A DNA stretch of 64,000 nt from Chalara sp. BL73 (GCA_918026815.1 CAKJVC010000148.1:682001-746000), one strand, 5' to 3'; shown: positions 46,001 through 59,394, counted from the stretch's first letter. Numbers and translations: made by a program. The notes: generated from the sequence alone by a model not told the origin.

Positions 46001-49000
46001 TCGAGGTATAAATATTTTGCCACTCTCTTTGGCATTGGATTGCGAGGAAGATAGTCGAACGGCATCATGACCAAGACGATGTAGCATTTCCTGTCTAACC
46101 ACCCAGGCAAAGCCGTCATCGGCATCATGCAGTATAAGATGAGAATCAGCTGGAAGTTGGTGTAACAGAACTTGGGCAAGTAAGGTATAGTAAATTAATC
46201 CCAAAGTCCGAACTTCATGGCCAGCGTCGAGCGTCGTTTTGAGTATCCCCTCCTTTGGTTTAGCGAGGCGCGAGGAAATCGAGGTCGACAAAAGAACAAC
46301 TTGCTGTGAATCTGAAAGTTGGCCGAGACAGACAAAGACTGATGATGTACCTATTTTTATTGGCTGCAAAGCTGAGTGTGTGACAGTGACCAGATCGTCA
46401 ATGTTGCTTAAAGGGCTATTTCCTAACCTCAAAGCGTAAGTCAAATCCTCAAGATCAACAACTTCTACTTGTGCCAGCTTAGGAATTACTTCGGTAGATA
46501 TAAGCCTATGCGAGCAGTTAAGTCGGTTATTGGCTGGCTCATCATGAACTATTCGAGGGATTGAAAGTACACCGTCTTCCCACTGAAGCTCGGGCTCAAA
46601 ACTCCACAACAAGTGTTTACTCTCGCTTAGGGAAGGCAAGTAAAGTAGTCGCAGAAAGGTTTCACAGATAAGCGTTGCATTGATGCTTTCGCCTTTGATA
46701 CTCAAAACCTGAATGTTCAAGTGGGGAATTTCCAGCCTCAGAGACCGCAGAAGCCCTAATAAGGCGTCAGAATACGGGCGGTCCATTCCTTCGCCTTTTA
46801 TTACAAACAACACTTTCTCCGCATGAGAAAATAAATTCTGTAAGCCTTTAAACTTTTTCTCTGTAGGATCTTTAAAGATTGGCTCGACAAGTTCGTTTAA
46901 GCAGAGCAAAGAGCCACCGTTGGGTAAGCTAGCCGGATCCAGATCTTCCATTGATTCTAAGAGGGTTAAACCATGTGTCAATGGCTTGAGCAGGTTATAT
47001 GCATTTGCCATCAGGTCTTTGATTTTGCTAGTACCAAGGATGGAAATGTGGTCTCCGGTTGATGGAGATTGAATTTCTAAGGGGGATCGTAGGCAATTGA
47101 TAGCATCGTTCACTGCCTGGCTCACAAAGACGAAGCCAAGATTGCTCTTTGGCAAGTTGCTGTCTTTTGCAACAGCATCAATACCAGAGAATCCATTGCG
47201 GCGAAGTAGACTGTCCCATTTTGTAGGCCCCACCATAGGGCCCCATTTTCTGTCGTTACCCCCCAGCCACCAGCCTGGCAAACCTGACATCATGAATCCG
47301 GACCGCAACGTATCTTCAGATCCTTCAACTAACACAAGATAGCCACCTGGCTTCAGGAGGGACCTGATGTTCGATAGGGTCTTGTCCAAGTCCTTAGTTG
47401 CATGAACAACTAAAGACCCCAAAATCAAGTCGTATGAATGTTCTTGATAGCCTTGTGACCTTGCATTTTTTTCAAGATCAAAGACTTTAAAAAGCATCTT
47501 CTGGGACTGAAGGCCGAATCTTTCCTGCGCCTTCTCGAAGAAGCCGGATGATACATCTGTAAACGTATATGAGAGAAACTTATTGCTCAACGCGTCGAGA
47601 ATGTGACTAGTTGCACCACCTGTACCTGCACCCACTTCCAAGATGCTCATTCGAGGATATCGGTGGGTAATTTGCCTTACCATTCTTTCAAGTATCAGAT
47701 ATGCTTTTTGGTATCCGAGGCCAGTGTTGTAGTATTTGTTGAGCTTATTACCCTCCATCATGAACTCCAGCATGGTACGTCGTTCACGTATTGCAAGAGG
47801 AAGGTTTTCGCCTACAGCTTGAATAAGCTGCAGATCAGAGGAGCTTGGATTTGATTCGACCAGTGAGAGTATTTGCTCATGTGTATCATTTTCCCAGTCT
47901 ACCTTCATGTTTGAGAAGTTTCCTGCCGAAAACTGAGGGAGAATACGGTCTATGTAATCAAAGAGCCTGCGGTAATGTGCTTCGGCCCCTGCCAGTTCTT
48001 CCGCGCTAATCTCGGTCTTGAGTGAGCGGTAATAATACCAAACCGCCCGGCCACAAGCAGCAACCAAAGCTTGTTCAGCTTCGGTGTATTCTGGAATGCT
48101 GATATGGGCAGCATTCGATACATCGGACTGCCAGATTGTCTTAGAGAACATTTTCCGGTCGTCTGAGGGCTTTGGTGTTGACAAAGGTCTCCAGGATATA
48201 TCTTCAAATTGAAATTCGAGAACTCCGTCTTCGTCAAACAAATCGATATCTCCAATCATTCCTGACGGAGAACTCTGTGTGACAAAGGCTTGGTAAGTGA
48301 TCTTCCCCTGGTGGACTTCAGTACTGACTGAACGAGGATTGAACACAATGCGTCTGATGTGTTGTGGAACAAGTAATTGGTGAGCATATCCATCATCCTG
48401 GGATAGAAATGCTGCAAGAAGGGATTGCAAGCCAAGATCTAGAGTGGCGGGATGGGCAATGAGGCTGCTTTTCGACCTTGTACATTTGGTGACCGATGAT
48501 TGCCCATTCCGAGTTATTGATTCTAGTTTTCGAAATAGACCATTATAGCCCCACCCTATTCTCTGAAGATACTCGTAAAATTGACTAGATTCTATCGACT
48601 CAAAGCTTTGTGGAGATTCGAGAAGTTCGTACGTATCAGTCAACAACGCTTCCTCCAGCTCAATCTCCAAATGCCCTTCAAATGATAAGTCTAAGAGACC
48701 AGATGCACTAGCTGAGGCTGTGGAGCACGAGAATTCAGCGGCAACCGACTTCCGAGAAGTGTTCTTCCTATCTCTCTTCAAGGAGAACAGGGTTTCAATG
48801 GTTGATCCTTCATCGATAGTGATCGCCTTGAGAATCTTGAAGTTTAGGATCGAGATTGTGGCAATATTTTGGCCATTCAAGAGGAATTTTGCAGCTTCTA
48901 AGGCCATCACAACGTAAAACATAGCAGGGACCACAGGTTGACCTTGAACCCGATGGTCCTTGATCCACGGTATTTCCTTCGTAGATAGCATATTTCTCCA

Positions 49001-52000
49001 GCGCATGTCATGAGCCGTATCATTCGGTTCTCTCGTGCCGAGAAGTTCATGGCTTGGAATTTTTTGCGAAAGATAATTTTTGGACAGTCGTGACTCTCTG
49101 TATAAAATTTGTTGATGATCCCAAGAGTACGATGGCAGTCCTTTGAGTAGAGAAGGCTTTTGATATCGCCGCGCATACCAAACTTTTCTATATTTCTCGA
49201 AGTCAACTGCGTCCGAGCGTTTATGCTCCCATATAAAGCCAAGTGACCGTGATAGTGCCTCTATGCTGCCATATTTCCTGTCAAGTGTCCCATAATAAGA
49301 TGGTAGCGTTGTAATCTGTGATTCATCTGATTTCGATAAGAGTGTTTCCGTTGCAGGCCCTTTCAGCGCAGGGTGGGGTCCAACTTCCAGTGCAATGTCA
49401 AAGGGGCCATGGCTAGATACTGCCCGATCCAGGGCTTGCGAGAAGAAGACGGGTTGTGTCATATTATCGATCCAATATTCACAGCCTAATGTGCCCTTCT
49501 CAGCGGGGTCCCCCGACCTGTAAACACTAGAGATCCACCTGCACGAATTATCACGATCATGAATAAACTTGACTCCACATGCTTGAAGAGATTCAAGATA
49601 CGCACCACCACATCTTTGCATATGATGACTATGATATGCTGTATCCACGACCAATTTCCGGGAGAATGCTTTTTGCTCATTTAGCTGCTCTTGTGCTGCA
49701 TCCACCACGTCCATATCACCAGAGACAGTAGAGCTAGATGGTGAATTGCTAGCTGCAACACCAATTCGTCCTGCGAATTCTGGCCGAGCACAAAATTCAG
49801 ATGCCTCATTAAAGGACATTCCAACAGCGATCATGCCCCCCTTTTGACCTGTGCTTCCACCAGCTAATTTAGCATGCAAACCTCGATAGAATGCAATGCG
49901 GATGGCATCCGAGGCTGTCAAGTATCCTGCAGCATATGCAGCAGCTATTTCGCCGGAGGAATGGCCGACTACTGCAGAAAATGCCACTCCAGCAGAACGA
50001 AGATGATCAACCAGTACAATCTGAATTGCGGTACAGAGAGGTTGAGATAAAGCAGCTTCTCCTATTCGTGACTTGCCATGATCTGCCAGAATCTCTTCTT
50101 TGAGCGACCACGACGGTGAATCAGGCAATACAGCAAGAGAGTCCTCGAGGCTGGAGAGAATACTCTGAGCTAAATTAGACTCTTCGATGAGTTCTTTCCC
50201 CATCTTTGCGTATTGTGCCCCCTGAAATTTCCATATTGTTAGTCTTCACTATTTAATGAGGCTAGGAGCACTACAAGAATACCTACCTGACCCGTGAAGA
50301 CTCCAAGTATACGAGACTCATATCCTTGCGGTCTGAATCCTAATGGGCTAGCTGGCAGACTCTGCAGACGTTCCACTAAGGTGGCTAAAAGCTGTTCTCG
50401 CGAGCTTCCTGAGAGAGCAACTCGAAAAGGAAATAGTGACTACATAGATATTAAATTTAGCAAACGGAAGGTTGTAACTATATCTAACGCTGGTGCATTA
50501 CTCGAATATGGATAAAATTGCCAAATTTAAGAGAGATTTGGTAATGCACAATATACACTTACGCGTCTTTTTTGGAGGGTCCAAGCCAAGTCTTCTAGAT
50601 TTACTTTAGGGTGACTTTCGATAAACTTGTGTAGGGCTTGGGTCTGTGAAACTAGTGACTGCTCTGATTTAGCTGAGATCACGATAGGCGTGATAAGTCT
50701 ATCTGATCTCAAACACTCCCTGGGGATTTGATCATAGCTTTCTAGTATCGCGTGTGCATTCGTTCCTCCAAACCCAAAGCTGTTCACACTAGCCCGCCTT
50801 GGGACCCCTGAAGGGAGGCTTGGCCATGCCTCTGCTTTCATTGGAATCTGTAATGGCCCATAGAACGGCTGGATCTTCGGGTTCAAAGTTTCGAAATTCA
50901 GATTTGGAGGTATAATACCATGTTGAACCGCTAATGAAGCTTTCAGGAGACCAGCGATTCCAGCTGCCCCTTCTAAATGCCCAATCGCCGTTTTGATGGA
51001 ACCAATAAAGAGTGGTGTGTGATTTATAGTGGTGAGATCACCACTAACATTGTCCTCAGATCTGAAAAATGCTTTATTGGTGGCTTCCGCCTCGATGGGA
51101 TCCTATGTAATTTAAGATTTAGTGAAGGAATCAAGTAATCAGATCCCAGTTAAGGCTTACTCCTGCTGGTGTGCCAGTTCCATGGGCCTCAAAGTACTGT
51201 GGTCGGTCAGCTGGTTTCCGAAGGTCAAGCCCGGCCCGCTCGTAGGTTTTCCAGATCAACTCTGCTTGCGCAGTTGGATTTGGCATCGTGATTCCAGTAG
51301 TTCTGCCATCCTGACCAACTCCGGTTTCTCGGATGAGACATTCTATATGATCTCCATCTTTCTGTGCCTGCGAAAGGGTTTTCAGCATCACAGCGCCAAA
51401 TCCTTCGCCACGTGAATACCCATTTGCGGAAGCGTCCCACATGCGTATGTATCCAGTGGGAGACAACATCTGAAGGTTTGACAAGGCAATATACTGTTCA
51501 GGTCCTAGTATCAGATTGCTTCCGGCCGCCACAGCAACCATGGCATCGCCATTCCGCAACGTTTGAACCGCTTGATGAACAGCAACAAGACTTGATGAAC
51601 AAGCAGTATCGATACTCATACATGGTCCATGCCAGTCGAAAAAGTACGATATTCGCGCTGCTAAAATACTGGCATGGGTCCCCGTTGCAGCGTATTCGGG
51701 AATACTTGCTGGATCGCGGATCGAAATAGAATCCCTAAAATCGTAACTCATTCCGCCGACAAAGACTGAGGTTGGCGATCCTTGCATTCCCTCTATTGTG
51801 AAGCCAGCGGATTCTATAGCTTCGTACACCGTCTCCAGCAAGATACGCTGCTGAGGATCCATGGTCTCAGCTTCCCGAGGATGGACCTGGAAGAACGCTG
51901 CATCGAATAATCGGTGGTCCTCTTCCATAAAATATGACCTCTTTGTATTTGATGTTCCATGGTGGTGGCCATCTTTGTGGTAGAACCCGTCGACATTAAA

Positions 52001-52144
52001 TCGATTTGAAGGTATTTCATCGGATATATCGTAAGGGTTCTTCAGAAATTCCCAAAGTTTGGAAGGGCTTGTCCCAGGGCCAGGGAACCGGCACCCACTG
52101 CCTACTATGGCAATGGGTTCGCTCATGCCATATTCGCGACCCAT
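43040..52144 (-). CDS. Highly reducing polyketide synthase with a terminal condensation domain
   Basis: This iterative type I PKS has exons 51161-52144, 50563-51102, 50287-50439 and 43040-50221, giving 2952 aa. Domain order: KS (about 8-430; Cys182 in DTACSSS, His321 in EAHGTGT, His370 in AIGHLEG); AT (Ser647 in GHSSGE); DH (His982 in [11 protein letters not shown] and Asp1154 in HPATLD). Next are C-methyltransferase ([10 protein letters not shown], 1421-1430), structural KR, KR (GLTGSMG, 2104-2110; Ser2229, Tyr2243 in SNYAAAN) and ACP (Ser2425 in GVDSL). A C domain from about 2520 to the end follows (HHIVID, 2646-2651). No enoyl-reductase nucleotide motif lies between MT and KR. No adenylation or reductase domain follows. 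The layout is that of LovB-type nonaketide synthases or a PKS-NRPS cut after C. All catalytic residues appear intact. Confidence 0.95.
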
Positions 52145-53576
52145 TATTAGAGCAAACCTTGAACAATCTATCTACTCGGCCACACGTTCATCACAATTTC
52201 TTTTAATAGCCATTATATCGGATGGATTGATTTACACAAGACATTGTACACTGTAGACGTGCCTAGCTCACGCATAGATAGCCACGTGAGGCTTGGCAAG
52301 AAAGCGAGCAGGAAAATTAGGGCGGCACTCCATACAGATGGTAACCTTGGGTTAACTAATTGGGCTGTTGATTCAAACAGCGACAATAGAGTTATCGGCA
52401 GAAAATAGCGCCAGTCGTACAGTAGGATGTTTACGTGAGAGATAATGATATCATTTCGAGCCTTGTGATCTTCATGCCTTGGTTTCGCTCCTGCGCCGCA
52501 CGACTACATTTCGTCCCGTGCTCAGTTGTATGACATCTTCGTTAGCTCTGATGATTCTTCTTGCACAGAAGAAGTCGATCTGAGTAATAGCCAGGACGTA
52601 CAAACGCCACTGGAAGGTAAGTCCAGAGTTGGGCTGACGGGAGCGTCCGGGGAAACTAGGGTGCTGGCATAAGTTTAAGCGCCACATGCGAAAGATGGGA
52701 CTTTGCTTGAAGCTATAGAGGGCTAAGCTGTATAGACTGTAGCATAAGATTATTTGTGGTCCGTGATAGTTTAGTGATTCACTCAAGGAGGTAGCGGTGA
52801 ACAATTAGGTTTGGGGCGGCGTTAGCCCCATTTACGCCAAGATATCTGCCAAGAGCAACTCTAAATCCACAACAACCCAATATTCATGACGAGGAAATAA
52901 TCATTGTCCGATGTGCCTCAACCTTGCAGAACTAGGATTGGTCTGGGTGTGACCATGTGGGTGTCGGAACCATCCCCACTAAGCAAGTAAAGGCGTAAGC
53001 GCTATTATTGACAAAGGAGCTTGTGTGGTTGTCCCAGGACCCCTTTGACCAAATTAACTTAATGTCTCTAGAGCTAACACACATTCAGCTTTACTCAAAA
53101 TGTACTTACAGTAAGATTATATGCGAATGACACTCAGGGGTTAGCGCAAGTGTTCTCGGGCCAACTTTACTTTGTGAGGAGCAGTGAGAATAAAGAAACT
53201 GGGGACTCCGCCGCAGCCCATATTCTGTAGAATCTGTGGGGCTTGAGAAAGCGCTGCCTACATTAGATACAGTAAACAAGCTTGAAGCAGAGTTGCACGA
53301 GCTGATTTTGGTTCACTGTTTTATCCAATTTCAGCCAATCAAGTGCGCTTGATGGGCTGGTTCCCTTTCCAGCTGTATTGATTAGATCGTGCTTCAATTA
53401 TCGACTTGTTTGCAAACGCTGCGTGTCAGATATATTGCCGCTAACTCTAGAATATTGTGTTCAACAGTAATATCTCGTCCATTTTAGACCCTTCTTTAGG
53501 AATAGGATATCGGCGAAACCAGTTCTCCAAAAACATGCTACTTTACAACCTTTAATTATAGTATCCCCTAGCCTAT
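52145..53576. promoter_or_regulatory. PKS promoter region and 3' flank of ligase gene
   Basis: 1.4 kb between two minus-strand genes, the longest gap in the cluster. No open frame with an ATG and family features was found on either strand. It should contain the PKS promoter. Confidence 0.5.
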
Positions 53577-55556
53577 CTATTTCTTACGCAGCCAATTTCG
53601 ATTCCAAAGTCCCCAAATCAAGCAGCAAAAGGAACCCAGAGTTAATAGAATAAGCCTCCGTTCGATCTTGAAGCGGTGATCAGGAATGGCAATAACTTCT
53701 GACAACAACTTGCGTTGCTCCTGGATTTCTTGCGTTGCCTCTTCCCGTAACAAATTCTTCATGATTTTCCCAGCTGCGTTTCTTGTGATTGAATCCACCC
53801 TTTTCACGCCACCAGCTAATGCCTTATATGTGGCTAGGCGCTGGCCTAAGTAGTTCTTGATCTCTTTATCTGTGATAGGATATGGTGCAGTCTGGTCAAT
53901 AACAACGTATGCACGGGGCAGCTCTCCTCTGTCATCAGAGAAGTTGACTCCTATAACTGCGGCATCGTTGATGTGAGGATGAGTAAGCAGACAAGCTTCT
54001 AGCTCTGTAGGCGATACCTGCCAGCCTCGGACTTTGATTATTTCCTCCTTACTATTAGCTTATCACAAGTGGTAAGGTTTACGAAACTGACCTTTGCTCG
54101 ATCAATGATATACCATTTTCCTTGCCTTTGATACCCAATATCACCTGTATGTAACCACCCATCTATGATCGTGTTATGCGTAGCATCCGGATTATTCAGA
54201 TACGTTACCATAAGAGGTGGCCCTCGCACGTAGATCTGCCCGCTAATACCATCCCCATTGATTTCTGCAGAGTTGCCATCTAGAATTCTAACATGTGTTA
54301 GTAGAGTATTATCTGTGGCATCTCCATCTATACTTGGCTTCAATGCCCGGGAGTAGTCTTCCCACACTTCCAGTCGAGTCTTTCTCGGGAAAATGGAAAG
54401 TTGTGATCCATCCAATCTCAGTCATCCCGTAAACTTGAGCTACAATCGCTTCTGAAGGAAGGAGATTTTGGAACTTGTTTTGCGTGGATCCTGCCAGCGG
54501 TGAACCACCAATCCAGATAAAACGAAGAGAACTGAGCTTTGCTGAGAGTTGTAAATTCAGGATTTTGAACACGATCGGATTAGCCATGGCCGTTTCGGTA
54601 ATGCTATAAAGGTCAATATACTCTAGGTACTGATCCATGTTAAACCTCTTCATAATATATGTCGTGTGCCCTTCTCTCAACGGCGCGAAATTGACCAGTG
54701 GGCCAGCAAAAGCATGAAATTGTGGCAAACACATTAGACGCACTATCTAAAATAAAGTTAGTAGATTATTCTCCTGCAGTGTCCGACAACTTACCTCATA
54801 TTTTTTGTCTCTCGAATCATAGTACAAAATGTTCTGTGCTATGAGCGCATAATGCGACAATGCTGCTGCTTTCGGGAGTCCTGTGGTGCCGCTCGTTGAC
54901 ATTAGAGCTGCAATGGTTGACTTTGCTCTCCTCTCATCGTTAAAAGTACACCAGTGTTGTTCGCCATGTTCAAGAAGCCTTTCCCACGAATACTTGCCAT
55001 CAGGGCATCTCTCCCCATGTACATTAAATACGATGACATTGTCAGGTGGTATCTTAGACTTCTCAGCTGAAGACACCACATTTTTCAATAACTCAGGCTC
55101 GACAATAACAAACTTAGTGTTGGATATGGAGAACAGGTGGTCCAACTCATATGAGGTATATGCTGGATTGGATCCTACATAGCATCCTCCGGCACCAATA
55201 ATTGCAAGATAGATCAATGCATAGTATATCTACCAAAGTCAGCTATTGTGCTCAGTTTTGTACTTGGAAGTCATACGTTATTGAAGGAGTTCACACAGAC
55301 ACCATCACCAGGCTGGAGGCCCATGGCGCGAAATCCTGCTATTAGACGCGTCACATATGATTTTGCCTCACGGTGGGATATTCTCCTTGAGGAATTATGT
55401 GCATCAATGAATATCTTGAGATGCTTTCAGTTTAAGCCACGGGATCCGCAGTATTTCTAGACATACTGGCTTGCCATGATCAAACTCGTCATTTCCAAAT
55501 ATCCACGAAAGCAAATCGAGGTACGGTACCTCTGGATACTCCGCTGGATGGAACAT
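53577..55556 (-). CDS. Acyl-CoA-ligase-like adenylate-forming enzyme with C-terminal membrane anchor
   Basis: A member of the 4-coumarate-CoA-ligase-like family, which activates a carboxylic acid with ATP and usually transfers it to CoA. Six exons (55467-55556, 55277-55423, 54795-55229, 54334-54746, 54092-54287, 53577-54047) give 583 aa with all phases closed. The intron 54288-54333 carries a perfect TACTAAC branch site, which explains an apparent frame change. Motifs: STSGTTGLPK (about 190-199), VYGMTEIGW, GWLHTGDIGY, VRGWQVSPTELE, and catalytic Lys520 in AAGKIMKN. After the usual end, a single hydrophobic helix (LILLTLGSFCCLIWGLW) is followed by basic residues, suggesting a tail anchor facing the cytosol. 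The substrate is unknown. The start ATG at 55556 is the first Met after an in-frame stop. Confidence 0.92.
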
Positions 55557-56111
55557 CTCTGTATTCAAATCGGCGAGGAAGGATAGTCTCTGTATTCACC
55601 ATACATATTCCTAGTTTAACATTGCGTATAAACCCCCATTCGCTCTTGGTCTAGGAAGTAAAGGTCGGACAGCAAAGCATACAAGTGGCTACACGCCAGC
55701 ATGATAAGTTATGTTTACATAATTCATGGGCCTTTGCCAGGGCGATAATTTGGCGCTAATATTATGGTAAAGCAAGCTGGTAGCCACAACTCGCGATAGG
55801 ATACGGAATACGGAACTAGGGCCGTCAGATTATAGTATAGCGAGACCACCCTCTTTACGACACCCCTCCTCATAAGCAGGCTTGCAAAATCCGCCAAGCC
55901 CAAGGATAGTTTTAGAGCAGCGCTGGATCTGACATCTTGTACCCCGCGGCGTATCTATGACAAAATGGTGGGGCCATATCCTTTCGACACTCTTGGTGGG
56001 GTAAGTGAAGCTCAAAACTTTTGTCTCTTTTTGTTTGGAAGCGGTATTAGACACTTACATTGATTTTTCCTCTCCTTGCACAGTTGAATATTGACTGCGA
56101 GAAGCTTCAGA
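55557..56111. promoter_or_regulatory. Divergent promoter, ligase and first MBOAT gene
   Basis: A 555-bp interval between opposite-strand starts, so the two genes are likely co-regulated. It contains CGGCGAGGA at 55571-55579, also found in the other divergent promoter of the cluster (59935-59943). Confidence 0.5.
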
Positions 56112-57477
56112 ATGGTTTTTCTGGACGACTTGTCGGGCTTCGGGCCACCCATCTCGGACAATACAGGCCGCCTTTATATGCTTTTTACTGTCGCAGCTTT
56201 TGTTTATGTTACGGCTCATACACAACGGCCATTATTACTGCGTCTTTTCGTCACAGGGTTAATTGCTTCTGATGTATATCTCCTTCTCACAATGCCGGAC
56301 GTAATGGGTCACGTCCCGGGCTTTGATCCTCTAATTGCCAATTTTGTTGCCGCTGATCTCCTACGGGTTATCGATCTATACTTCATTCGTGATCATTCCA
56401 AAGAGCTCAAGAAGAAAAACGACGAGGTGGCGGAAACGAAGCTCCGAAACGGAAAAAGCATTAACGGGAAACAAAACAAAAGTACCGCAATTGCAAAGTT
56501 CCCTCCAATGACCAGCTTTCAAGCGTTCGATTATCTGATCATGAATCACCGAAATATCGGGACACCGTATAGAGTTCGCAACGTCCCAAATTTCAAGGAC
56601 TCAGATCCCAGTTATGTCCCTTCACGCGCACCATTCCTCCTGCGAAAGTTCGTCACGGTCTTCCTCGCATATGGACTCCTCGATCTCTTGACTTGCCAAC
56701 CGCCCCCAGAGCCATGGCTCTTCACCCGCCATCAAGAGTATTTCATTACGCGTCTAAACGAAGTTACGTGGAAAGAGATACATTTCCGCATCATCACAAA
56801 TTTAAATTTGTGGGCATCGACCTATCTGCTTACGCAGTATGTTTTTGCCATCATAGCATTCGTAGGTGTTGCATCGGGCGTATATGGAACAGCGGATTTT
56901 CCGCCTCTAGAGGGGCCCGTGAAATATACCTGGAGTATACGGACATGGTGGGGCAGATTCTGGCATCAGATCCTCCAGTCCCCTCTGACAAGCAACGCGA
57001 ATGCAATTACGAGACACACCCTCCCTGCATCCCTCCAGCGGTCTCTCTTAGCTAGGCATTCCAAAATCTTTTGGGTCTTCGTCCTGTCGGGACTCTGCCA
57101 CATGGTATCGCCCCTCGGCTCTACGGGAGGCTACCAGCATGCTAGAGGCTCAGCTTGGTTTTTCCCAACACAGGCTCTTGGAATCTTGATTGAGGATCTG
57201 GTTATGGCAGGGTATAAGAAGGTGGTAGGTAGGAAAGAAGGTGAGAAGGCTAGGACATGGGAGAGGCTGGTTGGATATCTGTGGGCGTGGTCTTGGATGA
57301 GTGAGTGCTATTATTCTGTTTTGGAGTAATATTGGTGAGGCTACATGCTAATAGGAGTGCTTAGGTTATACTTGTTCAATCTGGGTGTATCCTACAATGA
57401 GGATGGGAGGCGAGGGAATGCTACCTTATAGTTTCATTAGAAAGGTATTCATTCAAAAGGAAATTTGGAACCAATGA
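56112..57477 (+). CDS. MBOAT_2/wax-synthase-type O-acyltransferase, copy 1
   Basis: This integral membrane acyltransferase belongs to the family that includes the Tri7- and pyripyropene-type acetyltransferases, which acylate hydroxyl groups of fungal metabolites. Exons 56112-57300 and 57365-57477 give 433 aa. The intron is required: without it the C-terminus lacks the family ending IWVYPTMRMGGEGMLP. Several hydrophobic helices lie at 15-90, 175-195, 240-265 and 325-345. Conserved blocks are DSDPSYVPSRAPFLL, TWWGRFWHQIL, and the putative catalytic His in FVLSGLCHMVSP. The long frame also opens from a TTG at 56091, not used. It is a paralogue of the gene at 60107. The acyl donor and acceptor are unknown. 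Confidence 0.9.
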
Positions 57478-57787
57478 ACCTAATAGGAGACTGGCAAAGT
57501 TTTGAGATGCGGTGAAAAGAATTCACCAAGAGGGAAATTTGGAACAAGTAAGCATAACAGGAGTGCCGAGATGAGGTGAAACTTATGTTTCAAGCACTTG
57601 CGTTGCATAGAACAGGTGGATGTATGCTGATTTAGCGCTGCGACATTATGATGGAATGTTATAAAATCGAAACTTGCAAGATAGCTTAGAGGAAAGCATA
57701 CATTAGTAGACATATTCGTCTTCAGTTTTATTATTTTTTGCGATATACAACCAAACATTGGTAGCAAAAGACTCTGTGAAGAGATTC
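57478..57787. other. Convergent 3' intergenic region
   Basis: 310 bp with short near-direct repeats of GGAAATTTGGAAC (around 57460 and 57533). No gene. Confidence 0.45.
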
Positions 57788-59394
57788 CTATCGAGCCCTC
57801 ACCAAAATTGGCTTGCTAGCATCCGGTACCATTCCACCTTCCGTCCACAAATTCTTCGGTCTCCCGGCTCCATCCGGCATCTTCACCTCATAATTCATTA
57901 ATAAATATATCATAATAATCTTAATCTCGTTTGCCGCAAAGAATCTGCCAGGGCAGGCATGGACGCCGTGGCCCCAGTTCAGGCATTCCTTGCCCGTGGT
58001 CGTATATTGCCATTTACTCTCCTCCCCCTTATTCTCCCGCAACCTCCAGAACCGTAACCCGTCGAATTCTTCGGGGGAAGGATAGATGGTAGGGTCCATG
58101 GATATGCAGGATACCGGGAAGGTGACGGTTGTTGAGGACGGGAGCGTCAGGCCGTCGTGGAAAGTCACGGTGGTTTTGAGTTTGCGGGAGAAACCGGTGG
58201 AGGAGAAGGGGTTCATGCGTTGGGACTCCTTGATGAAAGAGTCTAGCTTCTTTAGCTTGGGAACAGATGTTCTAGTTAGTTTCCCTGATGGCTCTTCAGA
58301 GAGAACTTGCAGGATCTCTTCACGCAGGATGGGGGCGTATTCTGGATGGCCGGCAAGGTCAAGCCAAATTTGTGTCATGGTGATCGAGGTAGTGTGCATA
58401 GCCGCAGTTGCAATTTGAAGCTGGTACTGTGCTTGCCATGCCAAATTGCTCGACTTTTCCGCTGGTGAGTTGTTCATGATCCAAGTGAGCATGTCTTGTG
58501 GCTCTTCGCCCGTTCGTTGACGTTCCTCAATGACTGGCTTGAGAAGACGCTCCATGATTTTGATGTGCTGTATCGGTTTCTGGCATTCCTTGACCCAGAG
58601 TTGCGCAAACGGACGTAGGAATTTAGGGTATTTGCGCATAGCATCGATAATGGGAAAGCCTTCGATAGAAAAATGGACAATGCTATGCAAGTACTCTTCA
58701 TTCCGGTTCAGCGCAGGACCAGCGAAGATGCGTCCTGAGACTAAGGCGACCATGCGCATGATAGCTCTGTGAGGATATATCTCGGTCCAATCTGAAACGA
58801 CATAAGCAAACACCTGGGGAAGTCTCAGAAATACTTACTTTTACATTGCCCAATATTTTCTGAAAAAGCATAAGCAATTTCTTCCTGGAGTTCTCCCATA
58901 ATATTCCCAATGTTCTTGGTTAAATCATTCTTAATCGTATATGTAAGTGTCTCGTCATGGATCCCTCCCGGAGCAAGCATCTTTGTGTACTCTCCCAAAA
59001 ATCTCTTTTTATTTTCTCATTAGCCTTCTCAATATTTAAGTTCCCATGGTGAGTTGGTGCTCACATCGTTAATGTCTTCCAAGAAATTAACAACATCGTC
59101 AGGCATCGCCTTAATCTCGTCCACATACTTTGCTGGCAAAATTACCACGTCCTTATGCGGATGCTCTACTTGATACACATGTTCCTTGTTCTTCTGATAC
59201 TCTCCAGCCATTATATCATCTAAGGTATCATACTTGGACTCATTTGGATTCTTAGTCGTAGTGACATATTTTGGAATTTTCGACTTTTGCAGTCTATAAG
59301 CATATTGAACCCAGGTTGAGTAGATTAGGAGAGGTGCAGCAATTGCTAGTATAGCTTTGAATGAGGTTATGTGCTCAAGAATAAGTCCCAACAT
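57788..59394 (-). CDS. Cytochrome P450 monooxygenase
   Basis: Haem-thiolate oxygenase anchored in the ER. Exons 59065-59394, 58839-59004 and 57788-58791 give 499 aa. An N-terminal membrane helix (AILAIAAPLLIYSTWVQYAY) precedes a fungal-type Pro/Lys hinge. The block VSGRIFAGPALNRNEEYL is typical of the fungal clade around CYP68/CYP503-like enzymes, which act on terpenoid and polyketide scaffolds. The I-helix is ATAAMHTTSITM. ExxR is KESQR (Glu354, Arg357), and the haem loop is WGHGVHACPGR with Cys445. The second intron ends inside a region that could be read through, but the phase requires its use and restores NWTEIYPH. The substrate is unknown; hydroxylation of the polyketide ahead of acylation is the natural guess. 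Confidence 0.93.

Noticed and set aside
54288..54333. Apparent frameshift inside the CoA-ligase-like gene
   Set aside because: A 46-nt intron with a perfect TACTAAC branch site and AG acceptor restores the frame.
53577..55556. The ligase as the missing adenylation domain of a split PKS-NRPS
   Set aside because: Its motifs and length are those of a stand-alone 4CL-like enzyme with its own start and promoter, there is no carrier domain, and it is separated by 1.4 kb from the PKS.
55830..56054. 74-aa minus-strand frame between ligase and MBOAT-1
   Set aside because: Starts only at GTG, lies within the divergent promoter and has no family features.
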